The notes below the pieces were generated by a model. The model had not been told where the DNA came from. It did no database searches and saw nothing but the letters and a program-made list of their open reading frames with translations. Of a DNA stretch of 64,000 nucleotides, positions 50,905 through 59,536 are shown one piece after another; the first letter of the stretch is position 1; every line of letters starts with the position of its first letter. This DNA is from Sedimenticola hydrogenitrophicus (GTDB lineage Bacteria; Pseudomonadota; Gammaproteobacteria; Chromatiales; Chromatiaceae): the NCBI RefSeq assembly GCF_029017505.1, contig NZ_JAQGEI010000031.1:1-64000 (forward strand), given 5' to 3'. Position numbers and translations under genes: made by a program.

Positions 50905-51232
50905 GGGTGGCTGCACGGTGCACCGTTATGAGCCCCGCAATTCCCGGATCTCTCCGCCGGTCGGTGGCGAACAGCCGTTTTTCGCTTGTTTCTGCCACAC
51001 TCACGGCGCAACCCGCTGTCGCGGTGATATTGGATTCGGCAGTGAAAGGCCCCGCACACCATGACTGATGCAGTGATAGTAAGGGGTGCCGGCCAGGGCG
51101 ACCATCCAACCGCCTCGAACCGTGCAATAGCGATCAACCCGGCTAGAATATCCACTGATACTACAATTAGCCGCCGGCCTCATGCCGATCGGTCCTTGCG
51201 AAAAGCCACATCGGGTACCCGGGAGAAATGTT
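50905..51232. other. Intergenic region without recognisable feature
   Basis: Between the diguanylate cyclase and the next gene I see no gene, no convincing terminator hairpin with a U-tract and no recognisable repeat. A promoter for the rightward pseudogene presumably lies at its right end. Confidence 0.6.
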
Positions 51233-52093
51233 GTGAAAGCGAATATTGAATGCCTGGCCGCAATCCTGGCCCTGATCCTGGTCCCCGCTATTGGTGCGGC
51301 CGAATCCGCGCCACTGAGCCAGCTGCGGCAAAACACGCATTTCCACGGAATTGCAGTCGATCCGCGGACACCGGGCCACCTCTACCTGGCGACGCATCAT
51401 GGTTTTTACCACCTGGCGCCCGATGGATCGGCGACACGGCTTTCCGAGGATCGCAATGACTACATGGGCTTCACGCCACACCCGCGGGATGTCGATATTC
51501 TTTATGCCACCGGGCATCCGGCGCGGGGCGGGAACATGGGGTTCATCCGCTCCAACGATGGCGGAAAAACCTGGCAGCAGGTCTCCAAGGGCGTTGAAGG
51601 ACCGGCCGATTTTCACCAGATGGATGTCAGTCGCGCGGATCCGAGTCATGTGTACGGTGTCTACCGGGGGAACTTGCAGCATAGCGCGGACGGTGGAGAC
51701 AGCTGGAACATCGTGGCGCCGGCGCCGAAAGGGCTGATGGACATCGCGGCCTCGGCGCAAGACGTCAACCGGCTCTATGCCGCCACGCAACAGGGGTTGT
51801 TGAGCAGCGACGATGGGGGTCGAACCTGGCGCACCGCATATCTCTTCCGCTAGCCCGCCACGCTGGTTTACACCGGCACCGGGGGATCGATCTACGCCTT
51901 CATGGCAGGCCGGGGTCTGCTGCGCGCCGACGAATCCACGCTCGGCTGGCGCCCGCTCGGTCCTCAGTGGGGCGAGCGCTACCTGCTCCACCTGGCCGAA
52001 GACCCGAACAACCCCGGACGCCTGTATGCCATCACCAACGATGCGGAAATCCTCGTTAGCCAAAATGGTGGCATCGAGTGGTCGCCGTTCTGA
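51233..52093 (+). pseudogene. Secreted BNR/sialidase-like beta-propeller protein interrupted by an amber stop
   Basis: A GTG start at 51233 with GGGAG upstream opens a signal peptide (KANIECLAAILALILVPAIGAAESA). Propeller repeats with Asp-box-like motifs follow (SNDGGKTWQQV, SADGGDSWNIV, SSDDGGRTWRT). A TAG at 51851-51853 ends the frame after LFR. The same frame then continues without stop to 52093 with more propeller sequence (TLVYTGTGGSIYAFMAGRGLLRA, SQNGGIEWSPF). The family resembles F510_1955-type glycosylhydrolase-like exported proteins. A point mutation has probably truncated it by about 80 residues. Confidence 0.8.
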
Positions 52094-52186
52094 TCCGGCC
52101 GCAAGTGGTCCGGTTCGTCTGTTCCGGCACATAAAAAATCCGGATGGCAAGGCCATCCGGATGGTTCGCGGTCCAGTCGCTGTTTA

Positions 52187-52552
52187 TTAGAGTCCGCTGG
52201 GTCCCCGCAGCGCCTTGCGAAAGGCCTGTTCCTCTATTCTGGTCCTCACCGAATCGGTTCCGGCTGCGGTAGCGGGCATTGAGCTGAAGTCGTGTTCAGC
52301 CGTATAGGCCACGGTACCCCGGAACGCCTTGCGGAAGGCCTGTTCCTCTTTTCCGATCTTCACCGAACTGCTTCCGGCTGCGGTAGCGGGCATTGATCTG
52401 AAGTCCTTTTCAGCCATATAGGCAACGGTACCCTGCAGTGCGTTGCGGAAGGCCTGTTCCTCTTTCCCGATGCTTTCGGCTGAGGCCAGGGCCACGCCGG
52501 AAGATACAAGAGTGGCCAGTATACAGAGGGTGGCGGTGGTCAGTGTTTTCAT
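52187..52552 (-). CDS. Secreted protein with 38-residue tandem repeats
   Basis: 121 residues from ATG 52552, with CAGGAGG upstream. A signal peptide covers 1-24 (cleavage after ALASA). Then come two full copies and one partial copy of a repeat whose core is IGKEEQAFRKAFRGTVAY followed by AEHDFSSMPATAAG. The repeats begin at DNA positions 52431, 52317 and 52203 with an exact 114-bp period and high DNA identity, so the duplication is recent. I do not recognise a family. The conserved EEQAFR-A-RG and F-SMPATAAG segments may be ligand or cleavage sites. Confidence 0.75.
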   Translation of the reverse strand: MKTLTTATLCILATLVSSGVALASAESIGKEEQAFRNALQGTVAYMAEKDFRSMPATAAGSSSVKIGKEEQAFRKAFRGTVAYTAEHDFSSMPATAAGTDSVRTRIEEQAFRKALRGPSGL

Positions 52553-52708
52553 GGAGATGCCTCCTGAAGTTGCCAAGTCATTGTTGACATTCACCCTAGG
52601 AGACCCGGCAATAATGAGCTTTATTTCGACTTCCACCTATTGAATCACCCGTCCGGGTATCCGATTTAGCCGGTAGTAGCAAAACGGTGGGTCCTATCCC
52701 GATTCGAG

Positions 52709-52975
52709 CTAAGAAAAGAGTTGGAACAAGATTTGCTTTTCCTCGCTGTCCGTCACGGCGGCCATGGCCGTTGTGAAAGCCTGCACGTTTTTATCGTGAT
52801 GGGCGAGCAATCGTTCCAGTTCCAGATTCTCCGCGGCACTGGGTGCGCCGCCCAACTTGTACTTGGTTTCAATGGCGACCAGGTAGTCAAAATGGGCGAT
52901 CTTGCTATTGCTCATGTCGAGAAAGGCCCGGTAGGCTATTCTTGCTTCCTCACTCAACTCATCCACGGAGGGCAT
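52709..52975 (-). CDS. Hypothetical helical protein (88 aa)
   Basis: 88 residues, no membrane segment or Cys, predicted all helical: ELSEEARIAYRAFLDMSNSKIAHFDYL and ENLELERLLAHHDKNVQAFTTAM. The ribosome site is weak (GATAAAGATC before the ATG). No family recognised and no operon partner. Codon use looks normal for the window. Confidence 0.5.
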   Translation of the reverse strand: MPSVDELSEEARIAYRAFLDMSNSKIAHFDYLVAIETKYKLGGAPSAAENLELERLLAHHDKNVQAFTTAMAAVTDSEEKQILFQLFS

Positions 52976-53204
52976 GATCTTTATCCGGTTACTGTTACTG
53001 AAGGCAGATTATAGCTGTTGATCGGCGAATGGCGTTGCCTTCGTCGGATCACGAACACCGGGTTTCCTCATCCGATGGGAGATGCTGTTCCAATGCGGAG
53101 GTCCATCCGGCCTCGCCCATTCAACCATACAAACTCTTAGGTTGTCCCATAAACAAGTCATCGCCTGTTTCCCATCACCGTCCAATTTACCGTATCATCC
53201 GCAC

Positions 53205-54131
53205 ATGACAACGATCATCTCCATTGCCAATCTTTGCAAGACCTACGAGGGCGGCCACCAGGCGCTCAAGCAGGTCAATCTCGATATCCAGGAGGGCGAG
53301 ATACTCGCCTTGCTCGGCCCCAATGGTGCCGGGAAAACCACAATGATTTCGGTGATATGCGGATTGGTGTCCCCCACTTCCGGTACGGTTACCGTGGGTG
53401 GTTTCGACATCATTGAGAACTATCGGCAAACCCGCAGCCAGATCGGCCTGGTCCCGCAGGAGCTCACCCTGGCGGCCTTCGACAGGGTCTGGGATACCCT
53501 GTGTTTCAGTCGCGGCCTGTTTGGGAAAAGACCGGATAACGCCTATCTCGAACAGCTGCTCAAGGATCTGTCATTATGGGATAAGCGGAACAACGAACTG
53601 CGCACCCTCTCGGGGGGCATGAGGCGCCGGGTGCTGATCGCCAAGGCGCTGTCCCATCAGCCGAAAATCCTATTCCTGGATGAGCCGACGGCCGGGGTTG
53701 ACGTTGAGCTGCGCAAGGATATGTGGCGAATCGTCAACCGGCTGCGTGACTCGGGTGTCACCATCATCCTGACCACGCACTATATTGAAGAGGCCGAACA
53801 GATCGCGGACCGGGTGGGCGTCATCAATCATGGGGAGCTGTTACTGGTCGATGACAAGGTCAACCTGATGCAGGAGCTGGGGCGTAAACAACTGATCATT
53901 GAACTCAAGGAACCGATTAATAACATACCCGAGTCGATGGCTTCCTATGCGCTTGAACTTTCCGATGATGGCCATGAACTGATTTTCACCTACGACACCC
54001 AGGGTAAGAACACCGGTATCACGGCACTGCTCCAGTCGATGCATGCAGCCGGAATATCCATGAAAGACCTCAATACGACGCAGAGTTCGTTACAGGATAT
54101 ATTTGTCAACCTGGTGCAGGCACAACGATGA
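53205..54131 (+). CDS. ABC-2 exporter ATPase (YadG-like)
   Basis: 308 residues from ATG 53205. Walker A is [11 protein letters not shown] (about 38-48), signature [15 protein letters not shown], Walker [13 protein letters not shown]. The C-terminal extension (about 225-308) is typical of drug/polysaccharide ABC-2 ATPases such as YadG. A longer in-frame upstream start is rejected as non-coding. The stop overlaps the permease ATG (ATGA). Confidence 0.92.
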   Translation: MTTIISIANLCKTYEGGHQALKQVNLDIQEGEILALLGPNGAGKTTMISVICGLVSPTSGTVTVGGFDIIENYRQTRSQIGLVPQELTLAAFDRVWDTLCFSRGLFGKRPDNAYLEQLLKDLSLWDKRNNELRTLSGGMRRRVLIAKALSHQPKILFLDEPTAGVDVELRKDMWRIVNRLRDSGVTIILTTHYIEEAEQIADRVGVINHGELLLVDDKVNLMQELGRKQLIIELKEPINNIPESMASYALELSDDGHELIFTYDTQGKNTGITALLQSMHAAGISMKDLNTTQSSLQDIFVNLVQAQR

Positions 54132-54889
54132 ACATACAAGCCGTAAAAGTCATCTACAAATACGAAATGTTACGCACTTGGCACACCCTGTTCCAGAGTA
54201 TCGCATCACCGGTTTTATCCACCGCGCTCTATTTTATTGTGTTCGGCTCGGCCATTGGCTCGCGCATACAGTCAGTTGATGGCGTCACCTATGGGCTGTT
54301 TATCGTGCCGGGGCTGATGATGCTATCCATACTGACGCAGAGCGTTTCGAATGCATCGTTTGGTATCTTTTTCCCCAAATTTACCGGCACGGTATATGAG
54401 GTCATGTCGGCCCCGATCTCCTTCTTCGAAATCCTGCTGGGCTATGTTGGGGCCGCGGCGACAAAGTCCCTGATCATCGGCACAATCATCCTGATCACCG
54501 CCAGTTTCTTTGTCGAGTTACGCATCGATCATCCGATCTGGATGGCCATGTTTCTCATCCTGACCTGCGTCTCATTCAGTCTGCTGGGCTTTATTATCGG
54601 TCTGTGGGCAAACAACTTCGAAAAGTTACAGGTAGTACCCCTGTTAATCATCACGCCGCTGGTGTTCCTTGGTGGAACCTTCTACTCGGTCAGCATGTTA
54701 CCGCCCGTGTGGCAAACCGTTACGCTGTTCAACCCGGTGCTTTATCTGGTGAGTGGATTTCGCTGGAGTTTTTTCGAGGTGTCGGATGTCAATGTAGGCA
54801 TCAGCCTGGGCGTCATCCTGCTGTTCCTGGGAATCTGTTCCGGCATCGTGTGGTGGATGTTTAAAACAGGGTACCGCCTCAAGCAGTAA
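54128..54889 (+). CDS. ABC-2 exporter permease (YadH-like)
   Basis: 253 residues with six membrane helices. Family motifs are [24 protein letters not shown] at the N-terminus and [43 protein letters not shown] near the C-terminus. It forms a dimeric exporter with the preceding ATPase; substrate unknown. Confidence 0.92.
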   Translation: MNIQAVKVIYKYEMLRTWHTLFQSIASPVLSTALYFIVFGSAIGSRIQSVDGVTYGLFIVPGLMMLSILTQSVSNASFGIFFPKFTGTVYEVMSAPISFFEILLGYVGAAATKSLIIGTIILITASFFVELRIDHPIWMAMFLILTCVSFSLLGFIIGLWANNFEKLQVVPLLIITPLVFLGGTFYSVSMLPPVWQTVTLFNPVLYLVSGFRWSFFEVSDVNVGISLGVILLFLGICSGIVWWMFKTGYRLKQ

Positions 54890-55094
54890 TCCGATTTCAC
54901 ATAGCCCTGGTTTTACAGAGCCGGGCTCGTGAGGTCGAGATACTCACTGTTTTGGCCGTCAACCGCCCAGCGTAAAGGGCTCCGAAGCCTTTGATTTCCC
55001 CTTACTGGAAGCCGGTTGACGCTGGCGAGGCGTGATCGCCGGACGGCTAGGTATTTTAGTACTTTAATGTTCTTCAGAGTACTCCGGTGAGGTA

Positions 55095-55132
55095 AGGAAA
55101 AAAAGGCCACTGGTGTCACCATCAGTGGCCTT
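55095..55132 (-). terminator. Rho-independent terminator of soxAX
   Basis: AAGGCCACTG (55103-55112) and CAGTGGCCTT (55123-55132) form a perfect 10-bp stem with a 10-base loop. On the minus strand it is followed by a run of T, the end of the leftward soxAX transcript. Confidence 0.92.
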
Positions 55133-55173
55133 GCATGCAGTTGCGATCAAGCGGCCGCCAGGCTCGTGCCCGC

Positions 55174-55863
55174 TTACTTGTTGACCAGCGATTCCGGATC
55201 GAGCAGATAGGCCATGACGTCGGCGATCTGTTGCTCGGTCAGGATTCCGTTGGCGCCGAACCTCGGCATGTTGGTGCAGGGGAAGGAGGCATGTGGGTTA
55301 TAGATCATGTCGTAGGCGTACTTGAGTACCTCCTCGCCGGTACCGCGCTGCTTACCAAAGCCGGTCAGGCTGGGACCGATACTGCCGCCAGTGCGGTCGG
55401 TGGCCAGCTGGTGGCAGTTGTAGCAGGTGGCGCCGGGCTCGCGGGTCTCATGCTTGTCCGGATTGTGCGCGGTGCGGAAACCGAAGCCGGACCAGGCCAG
55501 TTCGCGGCCTTTTTTCCAGTCGCCGAGCTTGATCCCGCCCTCCGGGTACTTGATAGACGCCAGCGCCAGGCTGCGGACCTTCTCCGCCGTCTGGGTATCG
55601 ATCCCGTTGCCGTTGCGCGCGACCGCGGAGCAGATCTTCTGTGTCTCGTCCTGGGTCAGGCGTACGCGCCCGGTGGTGCCTTCCTGGGTCGGCTGATCCT
55701 GGTAGAAGCCATCGGCAGCGAACACCAGTTGCTCGGCCAGCGCCTCCGCCTCTGCGTTGGCGGAGCCGGACTTGCCCGTGCCGGTTGCGGTGCAGCCGGC
55801 GGTGACCAGGAGCAGCGCAGTGGCGGCAGCGATGACGGGCGTGTTGGTAGTTTTCTTGAACAT
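55174..55863 (-). CDS. soxX: Sulfur-oxidation c-type cytochrome SoxX
   Basis: 229 residues. The signal peptide ends in a lipobox-like LVTAGC (Cys about 24), so it may be a lipoprotein. The haem motif CYNCH (about 146-150) is preceded by RTAHNPDKHETREPGA, and the distal ligand is in PCTNMPRFGANGILTEQQIADVMAYLLDP. SoxX joins SoxA to attach thiosulfate to SoxY. It follows soxA by 27 bp. Confidence 0.9.
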   Translation of the reverse strand: MFKKTTNTPVIAAATALLLVTAGCTATGTGKSGSANAEAEALAEQLVFAADGFYQDQPTQEGTTGRVRLTQDETQKICSAVARNGNGIDTQTAEKVRSLALASIKYPEGGIKLGDWKKGRELAWSGFGFRTAHNPDKHETREPGATCYNCHQLATDRTGGSIGPSLTGFGKQRGTGEEVLKYAYDMIYNPHASFPCTNMPRFGANGILTEQQIADVMAYLLDPESLVNK

Positions 55864-55890
55864 ATCTCGAGTCCTCTCGTCCGTCGGCGA

Positions 55891-56727
55891 TTATCGTTTC
55901 AGGTCGGGCAGGATGGCCGGTTGGCCCCGCGCCGCATCGGTCCAGAACAAGATTAACGCTATGGCCGTGTCGGAACCGGGCTTGATGTTGGGATAGCGCA
56001 TCTGGTACAGGCAGCCGCGCAGACGATGCTGGCTGCTGCGCACGTTGTGCTGGCCGACACGTTCCGCAGGCCACGAAACCGCCTTGGTCCATTCCTGCGG
56101 CTCGTACAGGTTCGGCAGCACCGAGGCGCGAATGCGCTTGCCGGTCTGGGTGTGGCAGGTGGCGCAGCTGAAATCCATCGGCCCGGCACGGCGATAGAAC
56201 ATCACCTCGCCGGCATCGCGCAGGGCCTTTTCCATCGGGTGCTTCTGCGACGGATTCCAGGGCATGCCGTTGGACTGCATGGCGATGTAGGTCTGCAGTT
56301 TCATCATATCCGAGCCGGAACCGTGCCGCGACTTGACCGGCTTGTCGTCGCTGGCGAAGCCTTGCAGCGTGGTCATGCAGTGGATCAGGCGCGCCTCGAG
56401 GTCCATCACCTTGCCAGTGTCGGCGAAGTAGCGCGGCATCTCGACATAGGCTCCCTTGAGCACTCCTGGGCCCTTGCCGAAGTCGCAGCCTTCCAGTGAG
56501 ACGTTGTTGGGTCCGCGTGCCTGCTTGAACAGTTCCTCGCCATCGTCGGCGACAAACAGCGCCGGGTTGTCCGGCATGATTATAAGGTTCTGCTGGCTTT
56601 GGGTCAGGTAGGGAGAGTTGGAATCGTCGATCAGTTTCTGCAGCACCACTTCGGGTGCCGGTTCCGCACCGGCGGTATCTGCCAGGAGCAGCACAACGGG
56701 TAGGGCAAGCAAGGTTTTTTTCAACAT
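55891..56727 (-). CDS. soxA: Sulfur-oxidation c-type cytochrome SoxA
   Basis: 278 residues, signal peptide about 1-21. One haem motif CATCH (about 190-194); the active-site Cys, carried as persulfide haem ligand, is in LRGCLYQMRYP (about 239). The N-terminal half keeps paired Cys (LEGCDFGKG and LIHCMTTLQ) but no second CxxCH, so it is the mono-haem type. soxB, soxYZ and soxCD are not in the window. Confidence 0.92.
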   Translation of the reverse strand: MLKKTLLALPVVLLLADTAGAEPAPEVVLQKLIDDSNSPYLTQSQQNLIIMPDNPALFVADDGEELFKQARGPNNVSLEGCDFGKGPGVLKGAYVEMPRYFADTGKVMDLEARLIHCMTTLQGFASDDKPVKSRHGSGSDMMKLQTYIAMQSNGMPWNPSQKHPMEKALRDAGEVMFYRRAGPMDFSCATCHTQTGKRIRASVLPNLYEPQEWTKAVSWPAERVGQHNVRSSQHRLRGCLYQMRYPNIKPGSDTAIALILFWTDAARGQPAILPDLKR

Positions 56728-57402
56728 TTACTTATTCCTCTGGAAGATTGGGATCCTGTGCGGAATCCGGGCCATCCTGGAATTGACCCGCACCGCCTGG
56801 ACCGCCGCGAGTATAAGAAGCATAGACGCCTTTTCCGTTCTGGCCAACGGTGATTCACGAGCGCCAGCAGGTCATCCGCCCCGCTACTACCGGGAATTCT
56901 CGCCAGCTTCCACCTGGCTGGTCGCGAAATCGGCTCACGTTCTGGCCGATCCCCGATGATCAATGGGGGGCGGCAGCAGCTTGGCAATGCCGCACAATCT
57001 GGCGGGTGAGACTCCCGCCCGGGTAAGCGCCAGCCACGTGCCCGGTATCGAGCCTTGCAGCGGTAGCGGCAACGGTAAGGTTGATGCGTGGGCGCGAAAG
57101 CAGGCGAGGTGCAAAGCTAACGGGTGAAGCCTACGCTGAAGGTGTAGAGCATCGAAAATTGACTAGCCACTACACCCAACCGTCAAGCCATGAGTTTATT
57201 TCCATGCATTCGGCATGGTAGATTGCATTTGTAACTTTATGGGAATAATGTGATGCAATCCAAGGAAAACCACCATACGTTAAACTACTTTTCCCAATAG
57301 CATCAGCGATTGATATTTGCTGCAATGCCACGAACTAAAAGCAGGACCCATATAATACCTGCAAAAAATCGTCTCCTTGACCATAACTAAAGAGCCATAC
57401 GT
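56728..57402. other. Gene-free region containing a possible group II intron fragment
   Basis: No protein gene is supported in these 675 bp. From GTGAG at 57006 to about 57180 the sequence has the look of the 5' ribozyme domain of a bacterial group II intron: GACTCCCGCCCGGGTAAGCG, then GCCACGTGCCCGGTATCGAG, GCGAGGTGCAAAGC and GGGTGAAGCC, in that order. No reverse-transcriptase frame follows, so it would be a truncated remnant. I rely on recollection of intron sequences and have no covariance model result. The AT-rich part 57180-57400 is probably the promoter region of the next gene. Confidence 0.35.
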
Positions 57403-58278
57403 ATGAGCAATGCATATCATCGCCTGGGGTTGTTGGCTGTTCTCTTCTTATTTTCCAGCGTATCCAACGCAATCACTTTAACCTGGGTAGGTTGTGGGAT
57501 AACAAAAAAGGCCTTCATGCAGGAGTTGGTGGTAGCCTATAAAAAAAGTACCGGAACTGAGATTTTACTGGAAGGTGGTGGTGCTACCAAAGGCATTAGA
57601 TCGACGACAGAGCACACTGCCGACATGGGGGGGTCCTGCCGGTATCGGGTTAAAGGTGAAGCGCCTGACTCAAGGATCACCTTTAATCCCGTTGCCTGGG
57701 ATGCCCTGGTAGTCATTGTCAACAAAGACAATCCGATTGAATCCATCAGCATGGAGCAACTCAGATCACTTTATCGCGGCGAGATTAACAACTGGCAGCA
57801 ACTGAATGAACAGGACAGGCCGTTGGCACTGGCGGTCCGCAATGGCAAGATCTCCGGTGTTGGTCTGACGATCAGGCAATTGGTCTTCAACGATCCTGAC
57901 ATGGATTTTCCACAGAACAATGTTTACAAGTCTTCCGGCCCTCTCGAGGAGGCCGTTGAAAATGACTTGAATGCGATAGGCATGACGGGGATCAGCAGCG
58001 CACGTAAAAGAAACGTAAAAATCCTAAAGCTGGACAACAAAGAACCCAGCTTTGACAACATCAAATCCGGTAATTATCTTTTATACCGTCCGCTCTACCT
58101 GGTGATTGACAAGCAAAGCGAAAATATAAAAGAACTCGAGAAGTTTCTGGGTTTCGCTCACTCAAAAGCCGGCAGGGATATCATTCGCAAGAATGGTGTG
58201 GTCCCGTATCTCGAAGCACTTGCCCTGAGCATTAAACAGCAGTCGCAATGGAAAAAAGCCAGGAACCAGGCTAACTAA
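57403..58278 (+). CDS. PstS-like phosphate-type periplasmic binding protein
   Basis: 291 residues with a signal peptide (about 1-23). It has the PstS-like fold: LEGGGATKGIRSTTEHTADMGGSCR (with the anion-binding region), FNPVAWDALVVIVNKDNPIESISMEQLRSLYRGEINNWQQL, and a C-terminal LGFAHSKAGRDIIRKNGVVPY. No pstCAB genes adjoin. Base composition is much more AT-rich than the sox and rnf genes, suggesting horizontal acquisition. Could be an orphan phosphate sensor or scavenger. Confidence 0.85.
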   Translation: MSNAYHRLGLLAVLFLFSSVSNAITLTWVGCGITKKAFMQELVVAYKKSTGTEILLEGGGATKGIRSTTEHTADMGGSCRYRVKGEAPDSRITFNPVAWDALVVIVNKDNPIESISMEQLRSLYRGEINNWQQLNEQDRPLALAVRNGKISGVGLTIRQLVFNDPDMDFPQNNVYKSSGPLEEAVENDLNAIGMTGISSARKRNVKILKLDNKEPSFDNIKSGNYLLYRPLYLVIDKQSENIKELEKFLGFAHSKAGRDIIRKNGVVPYLEALALSIKQQSQWKKARNQAN

Positions 58279-58520
58279 ACGGGTAATAGGGGACCCGATT
58301 TCTGGATTCTCTATGTTGAATAACTATTCATCCAAAATAGAACCGTGGTCTGTCCCCGATTACTCCTCAAAACCTCTGAAATAAAGGGGGCGGAGGGAAT
58401 GTTTTTAATTCCCCTTTTCCCTTCTTTTTCCTTTCCACACCTATTTTCCCCTTAACCAGGATCGGCTAATGGGATACCCATCGGTCGTGGGGTTGTGTGT
58501 GATCAATTCCAGCTCTTTTT

Positions 58521-58566
58521 GTTGTCATGATTGACAACAAAAAGGAATGTTGCCATGATTGACAAC
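58521..58566. promoter_or_regulatory. Two operator palindromes of the tumE-tumA module
   Basis: GTTGTCATGATTGACAAC (58521-58538) is a perfect 6-bp inverted repeat around ATGATT. GTTGCCATGATTGACAAC (58549-58566) is the same with one change. They are 28 bp apart, and the second abuts the tumE start codon. Conditional co-operative repression by the antitoxin-toxin complex is the likely use. Confidence 0.75.
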
Positions 58567-58848
58567 ATGAAGGCGAAGTTACTCATCCATGAAAGACGGG
58601 TGCTGTCCGACAACGAACTGGTTGAGATGAAGATCTGGCAGGTTCCCGTCTCTGTTGATCCTAGTCGGCACAACTACAAATACAGCTTGGTGTATATAAG
58701 TGACGGGGTGAGGGTAGTGGGGTTTGATAACGAGCGGGGAAAGGGCGATCACGTTCACTTGGATGGTCGTGAATATCCTTATGGATTTAAAGGCGTCGAC
58801 CGGTTGGTGGAAGATTTTATCGCGGAGATCGAAAAGCGGAGGTCATGA
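58567..58848 (+). CDS. tumE: TumE-like toxin (DUF6516 family)
   Basis: 93 residues from ATG 58567 (MKAKLLIHERRVLSDNELVEMKIWQVP). An upstream in-frame ATG lies inside an operator palindrome and is not conserved in the second copy at 63792. Core: YKYSLVYISDGVRVVGFDNERGKGDHVHLDG with the conserved DNERGKGDH-H motif of DUF6516 toxins. It is followed by a helix-turn-helix antitoxin gene with ATGA overlap and GGAGG. The TumE-TumA pair is known from transposon-borne toxin-antitoxin systems. Confidence 0.8.
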   Translation: MKAKLLIHERRVLSDNELVEMKIWQVPVSVDPSRHNYKYSLVYISDGVRVVGFDNERGKGDHVHLDGREYPYGFKGVDRLVEDFIAEIEKRRS

Positions 58849-59198
58849 TGAAACAGACATTGACTATTACAATTGAGCGAGACTGGGCGAATGGCCTGCG
58901 CCGTGATGCAGCCCAGGCGTTCCAGGGCAAACGGGTTGGTAATGTACTGAGCTTTTCCGAGCCGGAGCTGTTTTTCGGCAAGCTCACGGCCAACCGCTGG
59001 GCGTTGGTACGCAGCCTGCAAGGTGCTGGGGCGTTGGGTGTGCGTGAAGCGGCCCGACGGGTAGGGCGCGACGTACGGCGCGTGCATGATGACCTTCAGG
59101 TGCTGATGGAGTTGGGGCTTTTGGAAAAAACTGATGATGGTAAGGTCTTGTGCCCTTTTGATGATATCCATGTGGACATGCATGTTAGGGCTGCGTGA
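58845..59198 (+). CDS. tumA: TumA-like helix-turn-helix antitoxin
   Basis: 117 residues (the ATG at 58848 is one codon shorter). A winged-helix domain runs from about 55 to 105: WALVRSLQGAGALGVREAARRVGRDVRRVHDDLQVLMELGLLEKTDDGKVLCP, as in the HVO_A0114/MarR-like antitoxins paired with DUF6516 toxins. It should repress from the two palindromes at 58521-58566. Confidence 0.8.
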   Translation: MMKQTLTITIERDWANGLRRDAAQAFQGKRVGNVLSFSEPELFFGKLTANRWALVRSLQGAGALGVREAARRVGRDVRRVHDDLQVLMELGLLEKTDDGKVLCPFDDIHVDMHVRAA

Positions 59199-59536
59199 GT
59201 AGAAATGGTACAGGCTGAAATGAGCAGGCGAGGCGAGTAGTTGTTACTCCAAAACTCGCCGAAATCGGTAGTCCTTATCCGCAAATAATCAGGCTTGGCG
59301 ATTATTCCCGCGTTGAATCAAATGTAGTGGCGCACCAGGAAGGTTGATTCGTGGCCGTCTTGGCATATGCTGATCTCCATGGTCATGAATCATCCCCGAC
59401 GATAACATCAAATCCGTGTCCCCTTTTGCCTCCGGAATTCAGTCGGGAATAGTTACTGTCCCCGGAATTCCAGGTATTGAGGTAGACTAAAGACCAAGCG
59501 GGCAACCGTACGAGTGAAAATGATGGTGCGCATTCG
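59199..59536. other. Intergenic region with degenerate GTCCCC-type repeats
   Basis: No gene is supported. Short repeated phrases occur near the right end (GTGTCCCC, CGGAATTC twice, TGTCCCCGGAATTCC). Similar GTCCCCG phrases occur at 58350-58360. These look like remnants of a dispersed non-coding repeat family. A promoter for the 59537 gene must lie at the right end but is not clear. Confidence 0.4.

Noticed and set aside
54900-55095. Riboswitch or terminator between the ABC exporter and soxX
   Set aside because: There is some self-complementarity (CCCTGG...CCGGG), but it is weak and fits no class I can recognise.
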